Part shown: in pieces, positions 4,739 to 10,612 of the stretch
Layout of the letters: the number at the start of each line of letters is the position of its first letter
Position numbering within the stretch: position 1 is the first letter of the stretch
Assembly: GCA_046727175.1 (NCBI GenBank)
Contig: JBKPCD010000281.1
Coordinates: forward strand, 1 to 10,612
Length of the DNA stretch: 10,612 nucleotides
Direction: 5' to 3'
From: JBKPCD01 sp046727175
GTDB lineage: Bacteria; Acidobacteriota; Vicinamibacteria; Vicinamibacterales; 2-12-FULL-66-21
Notes under the pieces: model-generated
The model's input: only the letters and a program-made list of their open reading frames with translations
Databases searched by the model: none
What the model was told of the DNA's origin: nothing
Made by a program: the position numbers and the translations under genes

Positions 4739-5836
4739 ATGTTCGATCGCGACCCTCGCGACAACGACTTGCGTCCCGACGAGCGGCATGGCGGCGAGCC
4801 GATTCGCGCGCGTCGCGGAGGCTCTGATCGCGGCCATGGCGATGGCAACTGGAGCCAGCCCGAAATTCACGCGCGCGGTCGTGATGATGCCGACATGCGG
4901 ACGCTCGGCCGCCGTCCAGGGAACGATCGGCAAGACTCCAAAGCGGAAGACCACGGACGCGATCGGCACGACGATGCGCGCTGGCCGAACGGCGATCGGG
5001 AGCGCGATTGGGGCCCACGAAATACGTTCACGCGACATGTTCATCTGCCGAGTGGCCCTGAGCGGCAAATCGTTCGCGATCGTGACCGCGAATACACACT
5101 TCGCGGCTCCGAATCGCGGACGCTCGCGACCGTCGGCGCCTTTCGAGTGGTCTCCAGTCGTGACCTCCGAGACCACGATGATCGACCCGCCGACGCTCGC
5201 TTTGGAGACCTGCGCCACCTTCGTGAGCAGGGGCTAATCGAGACGGTCTGTGTGCCTGGTTATCGCGACCACGCGGTTGTGCTCACGGAGCACGGAAAGA
5301 GCCTTTTGGAGAGTCACCGTGACCGTGATCACGACCACCAGCAGACGTTCTACGCGGGCCTGAAACGCGAGCGCGAGCTCGAACACGACGTCCAGGTCTC
5401 TCGCGCGTATGAACGCGAAGCGGAGCGCCTCCAGGAGGGCGGCGCACGCATCGGGCGAGTCCTCCTCGACTACGAGCTGAAGCGCGAATACCAGACGTGG
5501 CTGCACGAGCGCGATTGCGGCCGCGACGATTACGACGGACACCTCGATCGAACGCCGGAAGAAATCGCGCGCTGGGCCCAGGCGCACGACCTGCCGTACT
5601 TCGACGACCAGATCCATATCCCGGACCTTAGGATCGAATATCAGGAGCCAGATGGCCGTTGGGAACGTGAGGATATCGAGGTCACGACGCCGCATTACCG
5701 CGGCGCCCACGGGGCCAGCGTGGCTCGTTCCGGCTTCACCTGCTACCGGGGTTCGAGTCTCCGAATCGGCGGACGAAGCGGTGGAGGTCGCCGAGGTGGG
5801 CGGCTCGGCGGACTTGCTGAGGAGTTCTGGTATTGA
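4739..5836 (+). CDS. Uncharacterised mobile-element protein: disordered start, winged helix, PD-E-x-T segment
   Basis: This is a 365-residue protein. Residues 1-120 are low complexity, dominated by Asp, Arg, Gly and His (MFDRDPRDND... DRDREYTLRGSE), likely disordered. Residues about 125-195 (SRTLATVGAFRVVSSRDL, DLRHLREQGLIET, AVVLTEHGKSLLESHR) fit a winged helix-turn-helix. Residues 205-255 (TFYAGLKRERELEHDVQVSRAYEREAERL, VLLDYELKREYQ) are helical. Residues 290-335 (IHIPDLRIEY, then DIEVTTPHYRGAHG, SGFTCY) contain PD...E-x-T, reminiscent of a PD-(D/E)xK nuclease core with Thr in place of Lys. It resembles 'replication-relaxation' type proteins of plasmids and integrative elements, but that link is inference. 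The start lacks a clear ribosome-binding site; ATG at 4739 is chosen because MFDRDPRDND agrees with my memory of relatives. It is co-transcribed with the next gene (4-bp overlap) and divergent from the antitoxin. Confidence 0.75.
   Translation: MFDRDPRDNDLRPDERHGGEPIRARRGGSDRGHGDGNWSQPEIHARGRDDADMRTLGRRPGNDRQDSKAEDHGRDRHDDARWPNGDRERDWGPRNTFTRHVHLPSGPERQIVRDRDREYTLRGSESRTLATVGAFRVVSSRDLRDHDDRPADARFGDLRHLREQGLIETVCVPGYRDHAVVLTEHGKSLLESHRDRDHDHQQTFYAGLKRERELEHDVQVSRAYEREAERLQEGGARIGRVLLDYELKREYQTWLHERDCGRDDYDGHLDRTPEEIARWAQAHDLPYFDDQIHIPDLRIEYQEPDGRWEREDIEVTTPHYRGAHGASVARSGFTCYRGSSLRIGGRSGGGRRGGRLGGLAEEFWY
5819..5824 (+). promoter_or_regulatory. Ribosome-binding site supporting the TTG start at 5833
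   Basis: GAGGAG lies 8 bases before a TTG that overlaps the preceding TGA. It supports coupled translation of the second gene and a TTG start that automated callers may miss. Confidence 0.5.
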
Positions 5837-6899
5837 CTCACGAAGAACGCGTCCAAGGCGTCGTCGAGTGCGGATTCTCTGAGCAACAGGCCCGCTTCCT
5901 AGTACTCGTGTTGCGGCACGGTGGCATCTGTGTCCCGCGACAGTACGCAGCCTTCGCCGGGATTCCCCACGGCGGGAAGAGGTGCAACGCCTTGTTCGAC
6001 AAGCTCGTCAGGCGCGAGTACGCCGTTGCGAACGAGTGTATCCACAATCGCGCGCGGCTCTATCATGTCCATCACAAGACGCTGTATCAGGCGATCGGAG
6101 AGTCCACGAGCCGCTATCGCAGGCAAGTATCTGCGCGTGGAGTTATCGAGCGTGTGATGCTGCTCGATGCGGTGCTCACGACTCCCGATCTCAACTGGCT
6201 CACGAGCGATTCCGAGAAGCGCGCAATGCGTCGAGCATGGCGGCCGAAGCGCAATCCCGAACCGACGTGGAGTCCTCCGACAGATTTCCGATCGGCGTCG
6301 GTCCGAGTGGCCGCGTCGTCGTGTTGTACCTCGCGACGAAGCCCTGGCCCGACGACTTCCGGAGCTTCCTCCAGCGGCATGCGCCGTTACTGCGCATTGC
6401 TGCGACGTGGGCACTTCGGATCGTCTTTCCCCAACCCGTCAACCTCGCTTACGACGCATATCACTCGGTCATCCGTGAGGAGCTCGAGACACCACTCCAC
6501 GCGGCAACAATCACTGAGCTCAAGTGGTACTTTAACCAGCGGCGCCGAACTGCGGGAGAGCCCGTGGACGACGCCACGCGGGCCTTCTTTGATCGGGCTG
6601 AACACATCTTCGGGGCAACACGTTTCACTCTGCTGTATCGACGATGGTTGAAGCAGGGTGACGCAGTCTTCGAGCCTCTGTCGTCCACTGCCATTGCCGA
6701 CGCGATGACTGCCGGAACGGGCAGGGTTGAATGCGTCGTTCTTCGACACACGTATCGGCATCTCTCTCCACTGGTAAACCACGTCGGTTCCTTGCAGGGT
6801 GTTGAGAAGGGGGAACGCGGAGGGGAACGCACGTCCGCACGCCCTCAACACCCTTCCTCAACAGCCGCGTCGTTCGGGTGCACCTCCGCGCTTCTGTAG
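5833..6899 (+). pseudogene. Partner protein of unknown function, frameshifted
   Basis: A TTG start at 5833 overlaps the previous stop (TTGA), with GAGGAG 8 bases upstream. The first frame gives MTHEERVQGVVECGFSEQQA, RFLVLVLRHGGICVPRQYAAFAG, KRCNALFDKLVRREYAVANECIHNRARLYHVHHKTLYQAIGE and VIERVMLLDAVLTTPDLNWLTSDSEKRA, helical and winged-helix-like, up to about 6223. Past that it looks out of frame and ends at 6651. Another plus frame resumes by 6282 with DRFPIGVGPSGRVVVLYLATKPWPDDFRSFLQRHAPLLR, TITELKWYFNQRR, FGATRFTLLYRRWLKQGDAVFEPLSSTAIADAM and HTYRHLSPLV, ending at 6899. So the reading frame changes (net -1 or +2, perhaps with lost bases) between 6223 and 6282. Repaired length would be about 355 residues. 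I do not recognise a named family. The overlap with the upstream gene suggests the two proteins work together, probably on DNA of a mobile element. Confidence 0.7.
6797..6853. repeat. Inverted repeat, 10-bp perfect arms
   Basis: GGGTGTTGAG at 6797-6806 and CTCAACACCC at 6844-6853 pair perfectly across a 37-base loop. It lies in the last 35 codons of the second gene of the module, where the protein (GVEKGERGGERTSARPQHPSS) is low complexity, so the DNA may be under a non-coding constraint. Confidence 0.55.
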
Positions 6900-6968
6900 C
6901 GTGGACTGCGCGTGCAATGCGGCAAGCCTCAGGGATGACACGACTTGTGCGGTGGGCTGCGCGAGGAT

Positions 6969-6991
6969 GGGGCGGCGGTCTATGCCGCCCC
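6969..6991 (+). terminator. GC-rich hairpin after the two-gene module (possible terminator)
   Basis: GGGGCGGC and GCCGCCCC pair perfectly over 8 bp around a 7-base loop, 70 bp after the stop at 6899. No T-run follows (CCTTCC), so intrinsic termination would be weak; the site fits the 3' end of the transcript. Confidence 0.35.
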
Positions 6992-7018
6992 CTTCCAGCG
7001 GTTCCGTCGGCGAATGGA

Positions 7019-7104
7019 GCGGAACCGAGACGTGTACGACCACGGCTGGGCGCGGGTGAGCCGTTCCGCGCCGCGGCCACGGGTCGTTCACGTCTCGGTT
7101 CCGC
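7019..7104. repeat. Long inverted repeat with CGGAACCG/CGGTTCCG cores
   Basis: The arms at 7019-7040 and 7083-7104 pair at 21 of 22 positions (left arm begins GCGGAACCGAGACGTG). The 42-base centre contains a further GCGCGG...CCGCGC stem, so one strand can fold into an 86-base cruciform. A third core, CGGTTCCG, is at 6999-7006. It lies 120 bp after the two-gene module. Possible roles are a replication or transfer origin, a structured RNA or a protein-binding site; nothing in the sequence decides. Confidence 0.65.
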
Positions 7105-7567
7105 GTGCACTGTATCGCGTCAAAGTTGCAAGCGGGCGACGTCGCGGATTGTGACTCGTCGCGCAGTGTGTTTCGTATCGGATCCGCGAATTGTTGGACG
7201 GGGCGATGTGCATGACATTCGACGCAGAATCGTCGGCCGGACCGCTGGTCGCCGAGCCATGCCCTAGCGCAAGGGGAACGTACCTTGTTTGCTGAGCCGC
7301 CGATCTTCAAGCCCAACGCGCCCTGTTTGTTTTGTGATGCGCCATACTGCGCACTGAGATCGTCTGCCGGATCGGCGACGCGGTGTTGTGTATCCCAGAC
7401 CCGAGACGGCGCGAGAGATCGAACCAGGATCCTCGTCACTATTCGAACGCGATCCACGCTCACCGCCCAGCGCCGACAAGCAGCGCAAGTCGGTCCGTTC
7501 GCGCATGTCAGATCGCCACGCAGACGACTGATCACGTCGCTCCGCGCGCTAGCATCCGGGCGTGCTC

Positions 7568-7645
7568 GGGCGCGTCAACACTTCGCTCGCTGCGCTCGCC
7601 GCGTCGCCGGTTGTAAAAACGAAGCGGTGCGGTGTTGACCCGCCC
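7568..7645. repeat. Inverted repeat, 14-bp arms with a 50-base centre
   Basis: GGGCGCGTCAACAC at 7568-7581 and GTGTTGACCCGCCC at 7632-7645 pair at 13 of 14 positions. No gene lies between them and no flanking target duplication was found by eye, so an insertion-sequence end pair is unlikely. Confidence 0.45.
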
Positions 7646-8330
7646 TTTGCGCGCCCATCAAAGCAGGCAATCATCGGAGCGACGTCGAGGGCTGTTCGCA
7701 ACCGCGGCGGCGATCAGAACGGTCGTGAGCTTCGTACCTTGTTCCGACCCCAATGTGGCCTTCATCTCAGCATCGTTTTCAACCACGCCCTCCCCCGAGG
7801 GAATCCGGCGGAAGCTACCCAAGTCGGTCTCGCGGGCTCGACGCCGGGCGATGCAAGCTGGTCAACACGTGTAAGAACGACCTCGCACCCTGCAAGGGAC
7901 CGTTTCTCTGCTGGTGTCATTGCAAACGTGTACGAGTTGAGACGGGTCCCCGCTACACTCTCGCGTCTCCTGTCAGACCTGAAATGACCTGTGCAAAGTC
8001 TCGTCGATGCAGGTTCGGGTCGGCCTGCCGGTCACCACCGATAAGCCGCCTTCGTACGACCGTTGCTCGTGCGCTGCGCGCTGGCAGACGGGAGCGCCCG
8101 ATTTCCGAACGAAATCACACCGGATACTCGAAACGACATCGCTCGGAATCGAAACCGAAGCGCTCGGTCTAACCCGAACGCGCAACGATTCCGAACGCGG
8201 CATTCGTCGCGTCGGATCGACCATGCGCTGCTACGGACGTACGCGCTTCAATTTCGCCTGGGAGTTTCGCCTCATCGATCAACTTCCGGTAAGTACCGTG
8301 TGGTGCGCCTCCCAGGCCGGATTCGGTGAA

Positions 8331-9365
8331 TCATCTTCGGTGCGATCCACGACGAACAGCCCTCGTCCGCGCGTCCCGTCGCGAAGAGTCGCGCGATGTT
8401 GATTCTGTTCGTTCGGTTGACGCAAGAGATTGATACAGCGCTTCGAACATGCCGATGCCTGACCCGAGTAGCGCGTCATCGTTATGGTGGGCGTGCCGCA
8501 GGCCCTCGACAAAGCGTCCGATCGTTGCCGTTTCGGGCTCGGCGTATTTCATTTCCTTCAAGTCGAGATCGTGGACGATACGGCCGATATGTCGAGCTGA
8601 TGGATCATCGATGCCGAATCGCTCGCAAAACGTTTCGTACGTACAGTGCGTTCCGTGGTGGCCGAATTCGGCTTCGAACGTGTCGAATGGAATCGCGTTC
8701 GGCGATTTCGCTGGGTCCCCAAAGACGAACGTGCCGTCCGGATCGATGAAGCGGCGAATCAGCCACGCTGAGGACATACGATCAACGCCGGGCCGTGGTC
8801 GCGTCAGCCACACCTTGCCGCGGTACTCCGCCGTGTTCACGTGCGCATTTGAGGTTGTCATGGGGTGAATCCTTCCTGTGCGTTGGTCGAGTATCGTCAA
8901 CAACGCCTCGACTTCCTCGCGTTCGGGCGCGCCGAAGAAGTCGCGCCGCACCGTCTCTTCGAACCGCTCGCGCAGCCGCCGCAGCGATTGCGTGCGCTCC
9001 CAAGGCGTGGTGTTCCCGGACGCTCTCTTCAGCATCCTTGACGCGTCCGCCGCAAGCGCCTGGAAATCTCGGCCACGTGTGGTACGGAACGCACTAACGA
9101 TTTCATCCGTCGTCGCCGGCTGCGGCGCGCGCGCCACGAGCACCATCGCCTCTCCGCCGCTGGCGACGATTTCGCTCTTGATCCATTCGAAATCCTCGCG
9201 GGATTCCGGCGAGTGAGGCAACGCGTACGCGGAGTTCTTCAGTGAGATCGCTCCGATTCGCTGCAGCCGTCTCCACGCCTGCACGCGCGCGCCCGCATGT
9301 TGAGCGGGAAGAAAGAACAAGAGCAACAGCCATTCACGACCTGTTTCTGAGGCTGTAATTGTCAT
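8331..9365 (-). CDS. chrB: ChrB-type chromate resistance protein
   Basis: This 344-residue protein has both ChrB parts. Residues 11-165 (EWLLLLFFLPAQHAGARVQAWRRLQRIGAISLKNSAYALP, GGEAMVLVARAP, RRLRERFEETVRRDFFG) form the N-terminal domain. Residues 184-312 (KVWLTRPRPGVDRMSSAWLIRRFIDPDGTFVF, IPFDTFEAEFGHHGTHCTYETFCERFG, ARHIGRIVHDLDLKE, HHNDDALLGSGIGMFEALYQSL) form the C-terminal ChrB domain. In studied bacteria ChrB is a chromate-responsive regulator of the chr operon or a resistance factor beside the ChrA efflux pump. No chrA is in this window. Residues 315-344 are a Ser/Arg-rich tail beyond the usual end, suggesting a lost stop codon or a late frameshift. The start at 9365 has no obvious ribosome-binding site. 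It is divergent from the permease; the AT-rich gap at 9366-9400 probably holds the promoters. Confidence 0.9.
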   Translation of the reverse strand: MTITASETGREWLLLLFFLPAQHAGARVQAWRRLQRIGAISLKNSAYALPHSPESREDFEWIKSEIVASGGEAMVLVARAPQPATTDEIVSAFRTTRGRDFQALAADASRMLKRASGNTTPWERTQSLRRLRERFEETVRRDFFGAPEREEVEALLTILDQRTGRIHPMTTSNAHVNTAEYRGKVWLTRPRPGVDRMSSAWLIRRFIDPDGTFVFGDPAKSPNAIPFDTFEAEFGHHGTHCTYETFCERFGIDDPSARHIGRIVHDLDLKEMKYAEPETATIGRFVEGLRHAHHNDDALLGSGIGMFEALYQSLASTERTESTSRDSSRRDARTRAVRRGSHRR

Positions 9366-9399
9366 ATCATGTTGACGTAATATCTATAACACGATTAAG
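9366..9399. promoter_or_regulatory. AT-rich divergent promoter region
   Basis: This short gap between the ChrB start and the permease beginning is markedly AT-rich against its surroundings and contains TTGACG at 9372-9377 on the plus strand. No well-spaced -10 box is convincing on either strand, so only the position and base composition support the call. Confidence 0.35.
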
Positions 9400-10612
9400 A
9401 TTCGCAGGTATGCGATTTCCGCGTTATTGGCCGCCACATGTTCGTTGGACTCACCGTTGTACTGACCGTGGCGCTCGGGATCGGCGCTGCCACGGCCGTC
9501 TACGCCGTCGTCGATGCGGTGATTGTGCGCGCCCTTCCCGTTCGCGATCCCGATCAGCTGGTCTGGATGTGGAATGCGCGTGTTGAACGCGACCGGGCGC
9601 CATTTTCAGCACTCGATTTGGCGGACTACCGCGAGCAGAACCACGTACTCACAGGGCTCTCTCCGTTTATCAACTGGACGGCCAATCTCACCGACAGCGG
9701 TGACGCCGAGCGGCTCGAGGGCGTACGTGTTGACCCCACATTCTTTGACTTGCTGGGCGTGCAAGCGGTGCTTGGGCGTACGTTTGCCAGAGACGACGCG
9801 CGAGCTCAGGTGGTCGTGCTCACCCAGCGCGTGTGGCGTCGACGGTTTGGCGCCGATCCGGCCGTTGTTGGCCAGCTCGTGTCCTTGAACGGCACGGCGT
9901 ATACGGTCGTTGGAGTGCTTCCCACCGGGTTCGTGTTTCCGTTTCGCGACGCCGAACTCGCCGTGCCGCTCTCGCTCGAGAGCGATCCTCGCCGATCCGA
10001 TCGCGGCGCGGGCTTCCTGCGCGTCGTTGCCTGATTGAGATCCGGTGTGTCGCTGACTGCGGCGAAGGCGGACCTCGATGCGATCGGCGCTCGACTCCGG
10101 CGCGAGTATCCAGGCACCAATGCCAAGAAGCTCGGTGTCAATCTGTTTCGACTCGACCAAGAAATCGTTGGCGATGCGCGTGCGCTGTTGCTGACCTTGC
10201 TTGGAGCAGTTGTTCTGTTGCTGCTCGTGGCGTGTGCGAACATCGCGAACCTCTTGCTCGTCGCGATGGTCGCGCGCCGCCGCGAATTGAGCCTCCGTGC
10301 TGCGCTCGGAGCGACGCGGTGGCGTATTGTGAGACAGCTCCTTTTTGAATCAGCGTGCTTGTCGGCGTCGGTGGACTGGGAGGGTTGCTGCTGGGCAGAG
10401 GGTTGGCGCGCGTGCTCGTGTGGTGGGGCGGCACCACGCTGCCGAGACTCGACGACATCGGCGTGACCCCGACGGTTGCTGCCTTCGCCGTCGCCGGGAC
10501 GGCTCTGGCGGCGCTCATGTGTGGCGTGATGCCGGCGTGGCTGATTTCCGAAACACCCCTGGCGAGTTTGGCCGAAGACAGCCGTGGGAGTTCAGGCTCG
10601 TTGGCGCAGGGT
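9400..10612 (+). pseudogene. MacB/FtsX-like (ADOP-type) ABC permease, broken, runs off the window
   Basis: The product has the order of MacB-like permeases: first membrane helix (FVGLTVVLTVALGIGAATAVYAVVDAVIV), 'RALPVRDPDQLV', the periplasmic MacB core (FDLLGVQAVLGRTFARDD, VVLTQRVWRRRFGADPAVVGQLVSLNGTAYTVVGVLP), then FtsX helices (LLLTLLGAVVLLLLVACANIANLLL) and ARRRELSLRAALGATRWRIVRQLLFES. It has three lesions. The family start IRRYAISALLAA is in another frame (9400-9435), so a shift lies near 9436. A TGA at 10032-10034 replaces an expected Arg in VAxLRSGVS, one base from CGA. After 10355 the sequence continues as VLVGVGGLGGLLLGRGLARVLVWWGG one frame over, explained by one lost G, and stays open to the window end. 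ADOP proteins have about 800 residues and lack a fused ATPase; they are thought to export peptides or macrolide-like compounds. With three lesions, function is unlikely unless the assembly is wrong. Confidence 0.88.

Larger units (their letters stand above)
6900..8330. other. Gene-poor stretch with inverted repeats; no supported gene
   Basis: About 1.4 kb between the end of the two-gene module and the convergent ChrB gene. All six frames hold only arginine- and serine-rich open frames without recognisable motifs. The longest, minus strand 7535-6858 (225 residues), contains a chance-looking FCVECH but no domain. The stretch holds a GC-rich hairpin (6969-6991), a long inverted repeat (7019-7104) and another (7568-7645). 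It may be decayed DNA, untranslated mobile-element sequence, or both. Confidence 0.5.

Noticed and set aside
6858..7535. 225-codon minus-strand open frame with FCVECH
   Set aside because: One CxxCH-like match in an arginine-rich frame with no domain, no ribosome-binding site and palindromic DNA beneath it; probably chance.
7660..7767. Short minus-strand frame starting MKATLGSEQGTKLTTVLIAAAVANS at 7767
   Set aside because: It resembles a signal peptide but stops after 36 residues, has a weak ribosome-binding site and no continuation was found in other frames.
8007..8402. 131-codon plus-strand open frame
   Set aside because: No recognisable motif, a poor start and partial overlap with the end of the well-supported ChrB gene.
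1..10612. CRISPR array
   Set aside because: No regularly spaced repeats of 23-40 bases were seen; the direct repeats present are single tandem pairs.

Overview
The window is high-GC DNA (about 60% by eye). The last gene belongs to the MacB/FtsX-like 'ADOP' permease type that is multiplied in Acidobacteriota and Gemmatimonadota. That, with a cytochrome P460 protein and a ChrB homologue, suggests a soil or sediment bacterium of roughly that affiliation. This is an inference from family content, not a marker-gene placement.

Left part (1-2829, minus strand): three intact genes read toward the left edge with 30 bp and 63 bp gaps and a good ribosome-binding site each. They are a thiamine-diphosphate 2-oxoacid (pyruvate/indolepyruvate-type) decarboxylase, an exported cytochrome P460-family haem protein, and an exported alpha/beta hydrolase cut by the window edge. 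They look like one operon.

Scar zone (about 3000-4150): broken pieces stand side by side. They are the 5' part of a tRNA-Ser gene, the N-terminal third of a SAM methyltransferase, the C-terminal piece of a winged-helix-like protein, the catalytic C-terminus of a tyrosine recombinase, and, 6 bp after its stop, the 3' half of a tRNA-Arg(ACG) gene. The last pair is the typical layout of an integrative-element attachment site.

Accessory module (4150-7110): a type II toxin-antitoxin pair with a frameshifted ParE/RelE-like toxin lies divergent to a two-gene unit that begins at 4739. The first protein has an Asp/Arg/His-rich disordered start, a winged helix and a PD...E-x-T segment. The second overlaps it by 4 bp and is frameshifted. 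Several inverted repeats lie at the end of this unit and just beyond. I regard this as mobile-element cargo or machinery of unknown function.

Right part: about 1.4 kb (6900-8330) without a gene I can support, then an intact ChrB-type chromate-resistance protein on the minus strand. Divergent from it is an ADOP permease broken by a 5' frameshift, an in-frame TGA and a one-base deletion. Frame lesions are frequent from 4150 rightward and absent from the left operon, which fits decay of accessory DNA, although assembly error cannot be excluded from sequence alone.
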